Assembly (NCBI GenBank): GCA_002792115.1
Contig: PFNQ01000048.1
Span: forward strand, 1-35,500
Length of the DNA: 35,500 nucleotides
Direction: 5' to 3'
Source of the DNA: Candidatus Woesearchaeota archaeon CG_4_10_14_0_2_um_filter_33_13
GTDB lineage: Archaea; Nanobdellota; Nanobdellia; Woesearchaeales; GW2011-AR9
Below are positions 22,951 to 31,249 of the stretch, one piece after another. Positions within the stretch are counted from its first letter, which is position 1; every line of letters begins with the position of its first letter. Position numbers and translations under genes: made by a program. The notes beneath the pieces are model-generated. The model worked only from the letters and a program-made list of their open reading frames with translations, was not told the DNA's origin and did not search any database.

Positions 22951-23280
22951 ATGGTAGTTCCAAAATTTAAGCAGAAATGTGCTATGTGTAAGACTAACTG
23001 GGTGGAGATGTTTTCTCGTAAACAATTTCCAATTTGTTCTAAATGTCAGATGAAAAAGTTGAACAAACCGATTGAAGATCCTAAATTCAAAAAGATGTTT
23101 GATCTTCCGACAGAATTATATGAAAAATCTTCCTTCTTAAGAAATATTAAAGAAGCATATTTGCGATTTGGTAATTTAACCGAGAAACAGATTGAAGCTT
23201 TTAAGAAAACTGTTAAGGATTTAAAGGAAAATAAAGAACCAGGAACAGCTAAACCTACCAAAGCAGTTAAAGAAGATTAA
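22951..23280 (+). CDS. Small zinc-finger protein
   Basis: A 109-aa basic protein. The N-terminus KCAMCKTNWVEMFSRKQFPICSKCQMKK contains two CxxC pairs 17 residues apart, forming a four-Cys zinc ribbon. A helical region follows, then a Lys/Pro-rich tail. Such ribbons often occur in nucleic-acid-binding or ribosome-associated proteins; no specific family is recognised. TTTAATAA about 24-30 nt upstream suits a leaderless start. Its stop codon interlocks with that of the convergent radical SAM gene through a shared TTAA. Confidence 0.75.
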   Translation: MVVPKFKQKCAMCKTNWVEMFSRKQFPICSKCQMKKLNKPIEDPKFKKMFDLPTELYEKSSFLRNIKEAYLRFGNLTEKQIEAFKKTVKDLKENKEPGTAKPTKAVKED

Positions 23281-24221
23281 TGGTACATTTTTTGCCATCT
23301 TGGATCTTTAGCAACATCAGCAAGATTTCTTCCCAAAACTAAATCTCTTTTACCTCTTAATAATATGGCGTTTCCGTCGCTTTTTACAAAAATTGCTCGA
23401 GAGACATTGTGTTTTGCCGATGTAAATCCTGATCCGCCCTCACCATTATATTCAAAAATGGGTTTTTTCTTTAGCTCTTGCATTCTTGCCATTGCATTAT
23501 CAACATTGGTTAATTGATCAGAAACAGAATATGCCATGTACATTAATCCTAATTCAATTAAGTATTCTACAAACTTTTCAGATAACACATCATTTATATT
23601 TTCATCTCTAACCGTTATAACTCCACCAAAAAGAGCCCTTCTTGATTTTAAGTAATCGGTAGCTTTAACAAGTTTATTGAAAGAACCTCTACCTCGAATT
23701 AAATCGTTTACAGGTTGAAATCCATCAATACTTAAAGCGATAGTATAATTTGGTTGATCCACTAAATGATCTAATGGTCCGGCATGTTTTGCTAGATAGT
23801 GGCCATTTGTGCAACTAAAAAAAGATGTTGTTGGATGAGTTCTAACAATATCCTCAATTAATCCTATTGTTTCTTGTTGTAGTGGTTCTCCACCATACAG
23901 GTTGATCACTCGGATACCCATATCAACTGCTTCTTGGACAATACTATTGGCGAGTCTGGGGTCGATTATATCTTTTTTTCTGCGTTCATCAATTGGGATA
24001 TAACATCCATCGCATCGGTATGGGCAAAAACTGGTTAATTCTAAGTTTAAAGAAGTAGGTGATAGGGTTCCGTTTTTATTTTGTCGTGCAACTTCTCGTT
24101 CATGATGTAAATATGTGTGTCCTAATATTGCTAAAGAACTAAGTTTGACATCTCTTAATCCTCTTGCTACTAATGACAAAGGGATGCTTTTTGCAATATT
24201 ACTTATTAATTGGTAGGTCAT
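23277..24221 (-). CDS. Radical SAM protein
   Basis: A 314-aa enzyme with the cluster motif CPYRCDGCY (Cys66-x3-Cys70-x2-Cys73), which binds a 4Fe-4S cluster and SAM, and the SAM-contacting NLYGGEP (108-113). FFSCTNGHYL and IALSIDGFQ follow in the usual MoaA-like order. A C-terminal SPASM or second-cluster Cys set is absent. The first 55 residues are an N-terminal extension with a hydrophobic helix pattern. The start has an ATGA overlap with the upstream acyl-CoA synthetase gene, giving a two-gene operon. The substrate is unknown; it might modify a peptide or small molecule related to the synthetase. Confidence 0.9.
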   Translation of the reverse strand: MTYQLISNIAKSIPLSLVARGLRDVKLSSLAILGHTYLHHEREVARQNKNGTLSPTSLNLELTSFCPYRCDGCYIPIDERRKKDIIDPRLANSIVQEAVDMGIRVINLYGGEPLQQETIGLIEDIVRTHPTTSFFSCTNGHYLAKHAGPLDHLVDQPNYTIALSIDGFQPVNDLIRGRGSFNKLVKATDYLKSRRALFGGVITVRDENINDVLSEKFVEYLIELGLMYMAYSVSDQLTNVDNAMARMQELKKKPIFEYNGEGGSGFTSAKHNVSRAIFVKSDGNAILLRGKRDLVLGRNLADVAKDPRWQKMYH

Positions 24222-26596
24222 CTTAATTCTGCAATTCTATCTCTATAATTTAAGTAGTGGCCTAACATTATGGCGGCTTTGTCATCATTCTTAAATACGG
24301 GAATACCTTCGTTCTGTAACAATTGCCTTAAGGGGTCATACTCTGATCCTCCATCTATGCTAACTACAAAGGGCTTGTTATAATCTCTAGCAAGTTTAGC
24401 AACTATTGGCCCGAAGGCATCATCAGCACGTATGTCATGAGACCTGCCATCTGGCAAAAGTAATTCTGGAAGGGTTATTGTCTGCATCTTGGTTGTGTTT
24501 GGAGTTAATCCAATAATTAAACCGTCAACGTTGTCATCTTCTAATAATGGGCGACAGATATCATCATACATTTTATCGTCGCATGCTGCAGTTAGATCTA
24601 AGACTGCACTTAAGTCTATGTAATCAAGTACTCCTTTGCTTTCGTAAACTGCGCGAAGTTTTGCTAGAGTCTCTTCAGTACAACTTGCAGATTGTAATCT
24701 TGCTTTTTCTAAAGCATCAGCGATGGAAACTTTCCCATATCCGGCATTATTCATTCCAACGACTTGTGGTTTTCTATCTTTTGTAGAATAATCTTTGCCA
24801 TCAAATAAAGAACTTAATTTAGCAATTGTTCTAAATTCTTCAATGCTTTCTGCTATATATACTCCTGCTTGTTCTAATACTGCCTCTAGCACAGAATATG
24901 CTCCAGCAGTTGAGGCCGTATGTCCGGCAGTAGCATCAGCACCATCTTTGGTTCTTCCGCCTTTAAGGACAATTACTTCTTTGCCATTTTTAATCGCGTG
25001 TCTAGCTTCTTGGGCAAATCGTAATCCATCACATTCTTGAAATGCTTCTATGTAAAATGCGCAGGTGTGGATCTGTTGTTGTTCAGTAAAATAATGTAAA
25101 AATTCGCTGACAGAAACATCTATTTGGTTACCATTTGTAACATTAAAAGCAGCAAGGCCATTAAAATCGCTAGTTAAAGAAACCCCAAATCCGCCGCTTT
25201 GAGCATACAAAGCTAAATTATTAAATGGTTTACCCGTTGGAGAATTTTTAATAGCTGGAACAAAAGTTAAATCCACATCGGTCGTTCTAATTCCTACACA
25301 ATTAGGCCCGACTAATAAAGCGCCTTTGCTTTCTGTTACTCTAGAATCAGTTAATAACGTCTTTAATTGTTCTCCGTAAGTGGCAGTACCAGAACTTTCT
25401 CCGAATCCACTTGTAACTACAATAAAAGATTCTGTTAAGTCGGCGTTTAAGACCTCCTCAATGTTTCTTACCGCAACTGGAGCGGGCGTGGCAACTACAA
25501 AAGTATCCAGTTTTTTGTTGCCTAATGCGACTCTAAGTTCCTCAACAGAAGAATAACATTTACATCCACTAATTTCTGTCGCTCTTGGGTGAACAATATA
25601 AATGTTATCTTCTCTAAATCCGGAATGAATTAAATTTTCTACTATTCCGCGGCCGATGTTTGGACCATTGCCAGAAACTCCAATAAACCCAACCCTTTTT
25701 GGGTTTAGTAAATTTCCAATCTTATGGACTGGTCGCTGAACGTCATGATGATGGATAGTGCTAAATCTTAATAAGCCGTCTAGTGGTGTTAATCTTTCAC
25801 CAACTGCAAAAGGATTAATTTCTAACTCATCGATGTTCCATCGAGCTTCTGGGCTTAGATGAGAATAATGTCTGGCTAATTCAGTAAATAGTTTAGTTAC
25901 TCTACTTAGTTCGCTATCTTCAACTTTATGAGAAACTCCGCGAACTTTTCCGCTTACTAATTGGTAAGTTGTAGTTCTTTGTATTCTTTCTAACTCATCA
26001 CCCAAAAAAGCTGAACTAATCGATGTTGATCCATGTAAATGCTGAGACAAAAACTCTGTTGCTGTTCCACCGGGGCCAAAGAGTAAAATCGGGCCAAATG
26101 CGTCATCATTCTTTATCCCCATTAAAAGTTCAGTGCCATAAGCATTTGAAGTAAAAGGTACATATTCTACAACCAGTACTCCTTGCAAATCATTAGCTAT
26201 TTCGGTAGTTAGTCGATCGCCATCTCTTAAGAATTGTTGATAGGGTGCCGGAGCTTGTTGTGGATGTTTAATAAGGTGGCGTGCAAATGCTCTGGGAACA
26301 TCATCTTGCATTCTGCGAACGGTCTCTTCTAATGAATCGGTATGTGTAATCTTTACTCCTCCTACATCAGATTTATGAAGAATGTGTGGGTGAGAAACTT
26401 TAACTACAACTTTTCCTTGCATTTCTGTTCGTTGTTGCGGTTGTGTTATTAATTCAAATCTGGGTGTGTTAATTCCAGCAATTTGCATGATTCTGTAAAC
26501 TTCATGCTCAAACAAAACATTTCTTTTCTCAGAAGCAGCTTGCTCAAAAATAATATCAATTGTTGCAAAATCTAAATCCCTAGTCTCACTCCACAA
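24218..26596 (-). CDS. ADP-forming acetyl/acyl-CoA synthetase, fused beta-alpha
   Basis: A 792-aa NDP-forming acyl-CoA synthetase. The ATP-grasp (beta) part comes first, with KVVVKVSHPHILHKSDVGGVK, GTELLMGIKNDDAFGPILLFGPGG and DELEINPFAV. The CoA-binding/ligase (alpha) part follows: VGFIGVSGNGPN, LLVGPNCVGI, YAQSGGFGVSL, and the phosphohistidine loop ADATAGHTASTAG with His559. These enzymes convert acyl-CoA, ADP and Pi to acid, CoA and ATP, a substrate-level ATP source common in fermentative archaea. Beta-before-alpha order is less usual than alpha-before-beta. It starts at TTG; no nearby ATG exists, and TTTATAAA at 26627-26634 predicts a start site beside it. It is translationally linked to the radical SAM gene. 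Confidence 0.92.
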   Translation of the reverse strand: MWSETRDLDFATIDIIFEQAASEKRNVLFEHEVYRIMQIAGINTPRFELITQPQQRTEMQGKVVVKVSHPHILHKSDVGGVKITHTDSLEETVRRMQDDVPRAFARHLIKHPQQAPAPYQQFLRDGDRLTTEIANDLQGVLVVEYVPFTSNAYGTELLMGIKNDDAFGPILLFGPGGTATEFLSQHLHGSTSISSAFLGDELERIQRTTTYQLVSGKVRGVSHKVEDSELSRVTKLFTELARHYSHLSPEARWNIDELEINPFAVGERLTPLDGLLRFSTIHHHDVQRPVHKIGNLLNPKRVGFIGVSGNGPNIGRGIVENLIHSGFREDNIYIVHPRATEISGCKCYSSVEELRVALGNKKLDTFVVATPAPVAVRNIEEVLNADLTESFIVVTSGFGESSGTATYGEQLKTLLTDSRVTESKGALLVGPNCVGIRTTDVDLTFVPAIKNSPTGKPFNNLALYAQSGGFGVSLTSDFNGLAAFNVTNGNQIDVSVSEFLHYFTEQQQIHTCAFYIEAFQECDGLRFAQEARHAIKNGKEVIVLKGGRTKDGADATAGHTASTAGAYSVLEAVLEQAGVYIAESIEEFRTIAKLSSLFDGKDYSTKDRKPQVVGMNNAGYGKVSIADALEKARLQSASCTEETLAKLRAVYESKGVLDYIDLSAVLDLTAACDDKMYDDICRPLLEDDNVDGLIIGLTPNTTKMQTITLPELLLPDGRSHDIRADDAFGPIVAKLARDYNKPFVVSIDGGSEYDPLRQLLQNEGIPVFKNDDKAAIMLGHYLNYRDRIAELR

Positions 26597-26626
26597 TAGT
26601 AATTTAAATTAAGCGTAGTTAATTTA

Positions 26627-26634
26627 TTTATAAA
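26627..26634 (-). promoter_or_regulatory. TATA box for the acyl-CoA synthetase-radical SAM operon
   Basis: TTTATAAA 31-38 nt before the TTG start, embedded in the 3' end of the MFS transporter gene. It predicts a transcription start within a few bases of the TTG, supporting that unusual start codon. Confidence 0.55.
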
Positions 26635-27794
26635 TCTTTCTTTGCTCTGAAATTTTTTCTAGAAACAACCGTAAATAAAATTAAAGTTATTAAGGCCACC
26701 CCTGCACCAAACAAAAAAGTATAAGTTTTGTTTAAGTTCCATAACAAACCTGATATTACGCCTCCGGGCAATAAAGCTAAAGATGTAAATAAATAATATG
26801 TTCCTAATGCCGTTCCTCGCATCTTCTCTGAAGAAAGGTCAGAAACGTAAGCTCTTTCTGTGGCGTTAACAAAAGCATACATTATCCCATAAAGTATAAA
26901 CAATACTATTGATAAGATCAGATTGTTTAAGAACATAAATCCTATGCAGACCAAAACAAACAAAGCATATCCTATTATTAACATGTTTTTTCTTCCAAGT
27001 TTATCACTAAGAATTCCTGCTGGAACAGAAAATGCAGTGTAAGAAATCTGGTACAATATATAAAGCATTAATGGTCCGGCAATAAATAAACTTCCTGTCA
27101 AAAAATCTTGTACCTTTAAAACAAAAAACATGTAACTAAAATTTGCTAAAGAAAATAATCCAGAAGTTACAAAAAACCATTTTAATCTTTTGTCAACTCC
27201 GTGCCATTTTAGTTTGAATATTTTTTTTGTTGTGGTTGCTTTTTTTTCTTTGACAAAGAATAAAGGAGTTATTGAAAAGATTCCTAAGAGTCCTGCAACA
27301 ATAAACAAAGTCTCAAAATTTAATCCAAGTCCCCAAAATAAAATCAAAGCTAGAATTGAGCCTAATACAGACCCGCCACTATCAAAAGCGCGATGGATTC
27401 CAAAATATCTTCCTCTTACGGATTTTTTAGTAGAACTTGCTAATAATGCATCTCTTGGTGCTGCGCGAATTCCTTTACCAATTCTTTCTATGGATTTTAA
27501 TCCAAGAATGTAACCCCAACCTGTTGAAAAAGCTAATCCTAATTTGGATATGGCGGAGGTTAAATAACCGCCAGTGACAAAAACTTTCTGTTTTTTGATT
27601 TTATCACTCCAATATCCAGAGAGCATTTCAAATAATGCAGCAACGGAATCACTTACACCAGAAATTAAGCCAAGAGCAGTTCCTCCTCCTCCTAAAGAAA
27701 CAATGAATAATGGCAAAAGTGGTTCGATTAGTTTGCTAGACGTGTCATTGATAAGACTAACTAATCCCAGAAGCCAAACATTCCTCTTTTTCAT
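26628..27794 (-). CDS. MFS transporter
   Basis: A 388-aa major facilitator protein with about 12 membrane helices. GYWSDKIKKQK (about 59-69) matches motif A between helices 2 and 3 and SDKLGRKN repeats it in the second half; ERIGKGIRAAPRDAL is a further loop signature typical of MFS members resembling archaeal/bacterial permeases of unknown substrate. No ligand can be assigned. It is followed on the same strand by the acyl-CoA synthetase operon, whose promoter lies in its last codons. Confidence 0.9.
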   Translation of the reverse strand: MKKRNVWLLGLVSLINDTSSKLIEPLLPLFIVSLGGGGTALGLISGVSDSVAALFEMLSGYWSDKIKKQKVFVTGGYLTSAISKLGLAFSTGWGYILGLKSIERIGKGIRAAPRDALLASSTKKSVRGRYFGIHRAFDSGGSVLGSILALILFWGLGLNFETLFIVAGLLGIFSITPLFFVKEKKATTTKKIFKLKWHGVDKRLKWFFVTSGLFSLANFSYMFFVLKVQDFLTGSLFIAGPLMLYILYQISYTAFSVPAGILSDKLGRKNMLIIGYALFVLVCIGFMFLNNLILSIVLFILYGIMYAFVNATERAYVSDLSSEKMRGTALGTYYLFTSLALLPGGVISGLLWNLNKTYTFLFGAGVALITLILFTVVSRKNFRAKKDL

Positions 27795-27908
27795 TAATGA
27801 AGGATTAATGAATTTATGTTTATATAATTTTGTGCTAATGGTTTAGGTAGTCGCAGACAGCGGAGAATCAATCACTATTTAAGTAACAGATTTTGTTTCT
27901 GGGGGGTT

Positions 27909-28148
27909 ATGGTAAATACTGACTTGAAAGAGCAATTTTTAAGAGATCCAATTGGAACTCTTGTAGCGTACTTAACCTTTAGTTATGCTAAAGGAAGAAC
28001 AGGAACAACACCATCTATTCCGGTTACGGACCTTGGACCAAAGCAACAATTTGATCCTAGAGAACATTATCAGATTGGTAAAAGTCAAGTTGATGGTGTA
28101 AACCCAACTTCAGATAGAAGAAGAGGGCGGTTTGGTGATTACAAGTAA
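27909..28148 (+). CDS. Small protein, unknown
   Basis: A 79-aa protein. The N-terminal third is helical (DLKEQFLRDPIGTLVAYLTFSYAK) and the rest is Gly/Pro/Arg-rich and probably disordered. No cysteines, signal peptide or recognised family. GGGGGG lies only 2 nt before the ATG, too close for a normal ribosome site, so the start is uncertain. It lies 84 nt upstream of L1 but separated by L1's own TATA box, so it is likely a separate transcript. Confidence 0.55.
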   Translation: MVNTDLKEQFLRDPIGTLVAYLTFSYAKGRTGTTPSIPVTDLGPKQQFDPREHYQIGKSQVDGVNPTSDRRRGRFGDYK

Positions 28149-28169
28149 AATAAAGAATAAACCAAAATC

Positions 28170-28178
28170 TTTATAAAT
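28170..28178 (+). promoter_or_regulatory. TATA box of the L1-L10-P1 operon
   Basis: TTTATAAAT preceded by CCAAAATC. It predicts a start near 28197 and a leader of about 36 nt before the L1 ATG, with AGGAGGT at 28221-28227 as the Shine-Dalgarno. Confidence 0.65.
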
Positions 28179-28232
28179 AAGTCACAATCTCAAGCATTAA
28201 CCGATAAAACTACGCATAGTAGGAGGTAAGAA

Positions 28233-28874
28233 ATGGATAAACAACAAGTTATGAAGGCTCTGGAAGAGATTAAGAAGCAGCCTAATCGTAAATTTACTCA
28301 ATCTTATGACCTGGTTATTAATCTAAGAAACTTAGATATTAAGCAGACACAATTGGATTTCTTTGTTACTTTACACTTTCCAAAAGGAAGAAAGATTAAA
28401 GTGGTAGCATTTGTAGATCAGTTGCTAAGAGATCAAGCGAAAGAACATTGTGATTTAGTGATTGAAGAAAAGGAATTTGATAATTATAAAGATAAGAAAT
28501 TAGCTAAAAAATTAGCGGAGTCTTATGATTATTTTATTGCACAAGCAAACTTAATGCCAAAGGTTGCAGCAGCATTTGGTAAGGTATTAGGTACAAAAGG
28601 CAAGATGCCTAACCCAAAATTAGGGTGTGTAGTCCCTTCTAACGCTAACTTAGAACCATTAATTCAGAAATTAAACTTTACTGTAAGGTTAACTGCTAAA
28701 AAAGCAACTAACTTACAATGTATTGTTGGTAAGGAAAATCAGCCAAATGAAGAGATTATTGATAATATTATAACTGTTTATCAAGTAGCAGTTAAGCAGT
28801 TGCCTAACGAGTTACAGAACGTAAAGGACGTAACTTTGAAATTAACTATGGGCCAACCAGTGAGGGTTTTATAA
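28233..28874 (+). CDS. rpl1: Ribosomal protein L1
   Basis: The large-subunit L1-stalk protein, which binds 23S rRNA and moves deacylated tRNA. At 213 aa it matches archaeal L1. GKVLGTKGKMPNPKLG is the diagnostic block, and NFTVRLTAKK...LQCIVGKE and KDVTLKLTMGQPVRVL close the two-domain fold. A strong GGAGGT lies 5 nt before the ATG. L1 often represses its own operon by binding the mRNA; no clear stem-loop mimic was found here by eye. It is 1 nt from the L10 gene. The usual L11 gene is not upstream. Confidence 0.97.
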   Translation: MDKQQVMKALEEIKKQPNRKFTQSYDLVINLRNLDIKQTQLDFFVTLHFPKGRKIKVVAFVDQLLRDQAKEHCDLVIEEKEFDNYKDKKLAKKLAESYDYFIAQANLMPKVAAAFGKVLGTKGKMPNPKLGCVVPSNANLEPLIQKLNFTVRLTAKKATNLQCIVGKENQPNEEIIDNIITVYQVAVKQLPNELQNVKDVTLKLTMGQPVRVL

Positions 28875-28875
28875 A

Positions 28876-29742
28876 ATGGTCAGCGACAAGAAACTAAAAT
28901 TAGTACAGGAACTTGTTAAAGACGTTAAAAGCTATCCTATTGTTGGTGTTATCAACATGTGTAACTTACCTGCTCAACAGTTGCAAGATATGCGAGCAAC
29001 TTTAGGTAAGAAAGGTGTCAAGATTGTTATGGCTAGAAAAAGGTTATTGCAATTAGCTTTACAACAATCTGGTGTTGAAAATATTGAAGAGTTACGTAGC
29101 AAAATTAAAGGTATGCCTGCATTATTGTTCAGTAAAGACAATCCTTTTACTTTATACTCAATCATTCAGAAGAACAAGTCTAGTGCACCTGCTAAAGCTG
29201 GTCAAGTATCACCAAAAGATATTGTTGTTAAAGCCGGACCAACTAACTTTGCTCCAGGACCAATCATTTCAGAGTTGGCTTCTGTAGGAATTAAGACTAA
29301 AGTTGAGAATGGTAAATTAGCAATTATTAATGACGTTACTGTTGCTAAAGAAGGAGCAGTTATAACTCCTAAATTAGCTGAATCATTAAAACGTTTAGAT
29401 ATCCAACCAATGGAAGTTGGTTTAGACTTAATTGCAGTGTGGGAAAATGGTTTAGTCTTTAATGCTAAGCAGTTACATGTTGATGAGCAAGAATACACTA
29501 ACAACTTTGTTTCAGCAGCTCAAGCAGCTATCAATTTAGCAGTTGAGATTACATTCCTAACTGCAGAAACAACAGATATGATCTTGCAAAAAGCAGCTAG
29601 AGAAGCAAGAGCCGTAGCACTTGAACAAAATTTTATGACTGAAGATACTAGGGATGAAATTTTGGCAAAGGCTGAAGCTCAGGCTACTTCAGTTAAGAAT
29701 GAAGGTAAGATAGAAGCACAATCTGAGCCAAAAAAAAACTAA
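28876..29742 (+). CDS. rpl10: Ribosomal protein L10 (P0), frame ends in an A9 run
   Basis: The stalk base protein, which binds 23S rRNA with its N-terminal domain and carries P1 dimers on a C-terminal helical spine. The 288-aa frame has the rRNA-binding part (1-105), the archaeal insertion domain (105-185, KAGPTNFAPGPIISELASVGIKTKVENGKLAI), and the spine helices (about 215-275, AAINLAVEITFLTAETTDMILQKAAREARAVALEQNF). It then stops within CCAAAAAAAAACTAA. That is short for an archaeal L10, and an open -1 frame continues for 70 codons. The stalk helices are complete, so even the short form could bind P1. See the adjoining extension entry. Confidence 0.95.
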   Translation: MVSDKKLKLVQELVKDVKSYPIVGVINMCNLPAQQLQDMRATLGKKGVKIVMARKRLLQLALQQSGVENIEELRSKIKGMPALLFSKDNPFTLYSIIQKNKSSAPAKAGQVSPKDIVVKAGPTNFAPGPIISELASVGIKTKVENGKLAIINDVTVAKEGAVITPKLAESLKRLDIQPMEVGLDLIAVWENGLVFNAKQLHVDEQEYTNNFVSAAQAAINLAVEITFLTAETTDMILQKAAREARAVALEQNFMTEDTRDEILAKAEAQATSVKNEGKIEAQSEPKKN

Positions 29743-29951
29743 AACTGGAGAAACAGCCGGAAAAGCAACCGGAGAAAACACAACCAAATGCGGTAGAAAT
29801 TGCTAAAGAAATTGAAAAAATTCCTTTAGAAAAACCGGAAATAATTGTGGATAAGAAACCGCATCCTAATCATGGGGATGTTTCAATTAATCAAGCTCAA
29901 GAGTTGTGGGAGAAACTTCAAAAGGAAGGGACTCTGCGTGAGAAAAAATAG
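29739..29951 (+). CDS. Probable L10 C-terminal extension in the -1 frame
   Basis: From the A9 run (29730-29738) a frame opens as LKLEKQPEKQPEKTQPNAVEIAKEIEK and continues for 70 codons, ending QELWEKLQKEGTLREKK before TAG. It has no own ATG or Shine-Dalgarno and its composition (Lys/Glu/Pro linker, then a helix) suits an acidic-basic L10 tail. The joint region CCA AAA AAA AAC forms an A-AAA-AAC slippery site. Explanations are a sequencing or assembly error in the homopolymer, a programmed -1 shift or transcript slippage, or a real frameshift mutation that truncated L10. The sequence cannot decide among them. Confidence 0.7.
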   Translation, partial: LKLEKQPEKQPEKTQPNAVEIAKEIEKIPLEKPEIIVDKKPHPNHGDVSINQAQELWEKLQKEGTLREKK

Positions 29952-29983
29952 TTACAAAGTAAATTCATAAGGAGGAGTCAAAA

Positions 29984-30286
29984 ATGGAATACGTTTATGC
30001 CACAATGCTTTTACACAAAGCTGGAAAAGAGATTACTGAGGATGCAGTTAAAGCTGTGCTTAAATCTGCTGGAGTTAATGTTGACGAAGCAAGAGTTAAA
30101 GCTTTAGTAGCAGCTCTACAAGGAGTTGATATTGAAGAAGCTATCAAAAAAGCTGCTGTAGCTGCACCTGTAGCTGCACCTGTAGCAAGTGAAGCAAAAG
30201 CTGAAAAGAAAGACGATAAACCAAAAGAAGATGACAAGAAAGCTGAAGAATCTGCTGCAGCTGGACTTGGCGCACTTTTTGGATAA
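29984..30286 (+). CDS. rpl12: Ribosomal protein P1 (archaeal L12)
   Basis: The stalk protein that recruits translation GTPases. At 100 aa it has the archaeal order: N-terminal helical dimerisation and L10-binding domain ([54 protein letters not shown]), Ala/Pro-rich hinge ([10 protein letters not shown]), charged stretch, and the C-terminal GLGALFG tip that contacts elongation factors. GGAGGAG at 29971-29977 is a strong ribosome site, in keeping with multiple copies per ribosome. It ends the ribosomal gene run and is followed by a strong oligo-T terminator. Confidence 0.97.
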   Translation: MEYVYATMLLHKAGKEITEDAVKAVLKSAGVNVDEARVKALVAALQGVDIEEAIKKAAVAAPVAAPVASEAKAEKKDDKPKEDDKKAEESAAAGLGALFG

Positions 30287-30321
30287 GTTTTTTTATTTTT
30301 GCTTTTTTTATTTTTAATTTA
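30287..30321 (+). terminator. Strong oligo-T terminator after P1
   Basis: GTTTTTTTATTTTTGCTTTTTTTATTTTTAATTT follows the stop directly, with T runs of 5-7, the clearest terminator in the window. Confidence 0.65.
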
Positions 30322-30337
30322 GTGTCGTGATGAAATC

Positions 30338-31216
30338 ATGGTGGAAGGCTCAACGGAAATAAGTAATGGAGAAGAACTGCGGGAAGAGTTAAAGCAGAAG
30401 AGAAGAGAACTCTCTAGTCTGAAACCTACACTTAGTGCCTTAAACTCAGAAAAAGAAGAAACATTTAGGCAGCTACGTTCATTGCGTGATAAAATTCGTT
30501 CTAGGACTGATAAAATTAAGAATCTTAAGAAAGAAAGGGACCAATTAACTAATCAAGTTAAAGGTCTTAAGGGTGAGAGAGAGAAGCTTAACTTAGAGGT
30601 TAAAGAACAATCCGGTAAGAAGAAAGAAGTAGATTCCAAGAAAAAAGAGTTATTGGGTCAAGTTGATTTTAAAGGTGATCCTCATCAACTAAAAAGACAA
30701 ATCGACGCGCTAGAGACAAAGATTGAAACTGAAGTTATGCCTTTTTCTAAGGAGCAACAATTAAGAAAGAGTGTTAAGGAGTTACAAGCTCAACTTAAAG
30801 AATTAAGTAAAATGGGAGATGTCTGGAAAGAGATTAATTCTACTTCTGCTGAGTTTGTTGAAGCAAGAAGAAAAGCGGAAGATGCTCATAAGGGCGTTCA
30901 AGATTTAGCTAAGCAATCTCAAGAAAAACATGAGAAGATTAACGAGTTGTACGAAGAAGTTAAAAAATATCGTGCAGAAGAAACTCCACTGGCTGAAAAT
31001 CACACCCAACTTAGAGTTAGGTATGAACAGGCTAGAAAATCATTTGAAGAGATTCTTTCCAGAGTAAATGAATTAAGTAAATTGCTTAATGAAGAGGATG
31101 AGAAAAGCTTTAAAGTTAAGGCAAAAGAAAAGACTGCTGAAGTCAAAGATAAGATTAAAAAAGGTAAAAAGTTGAGTACTGAAGATATTCTTGCTTTCCA
31201 AGCAATCAAAGAATAA
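30338..31216 (+). CDS. Long coiled-coil protein, COG1340-like
   Basis: A 292-aa almost wholly coiled-coil protein with heptads from about 8 to 265 and a short terminal segment GKKLSTEDILAFQAIKE. It resembles the widespread archaeal coiled-coil family COG1340, whose members relate in pattern to yeast Bfr1, an mRNA/ribosome-associated protein. A break near 110-125 (QVDFKGDPHQLKRQIDALETKI) splits the rod into two antiparallel-capable halves; this DPHQLKRQI segment is the most family-like part. GTGAT lies about 7 nt before the ATG. It follows the P1 gene but beyond a terminator. A translation-related role is inference from position and family resemblance. Confidence 0.75.
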   Translation: MVEGSTEISNGEELREELKQKRRELSSLKPTLSALNSEKEETFRQLRSLRDKIRSRTDKIKNLKKERDQLTNQVKGLKGEREKLNLEVKEQSGKKKEVDSKKKELLGQVDFKGDPHQLKRQIDALETKIETEVMPFSKEQQLRKSVKELQAQLKELSKMGDVWKEINSTSAEFVEARRKAEDAHKGVQDLAKQSQEKHEKINELYEEVKKYRAEETPLAENHTQLRVRYEQARKSFEEILSRVNELSKLLNEEDEKSFKVKAKEKTAEVKDKIKKGKKLSTEDILAFQAIKE

Positions 31217-31249
31217 GTTTAAATACCAATTTAATTTACTATTTCTATC

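Noticed and set aside
29072-29287. ORF in the +1 frame inside L10
   Set aside because: Ends well before the L10 3' end and has no relation to the -1 tail; it is a shadow frame.
29766-29800. ATG downstream of the L10 stop as a separate small gene
   Set aside because: ATG at about 29787 reads ATG CGG TAG and stops at once; no separate gene starts here.
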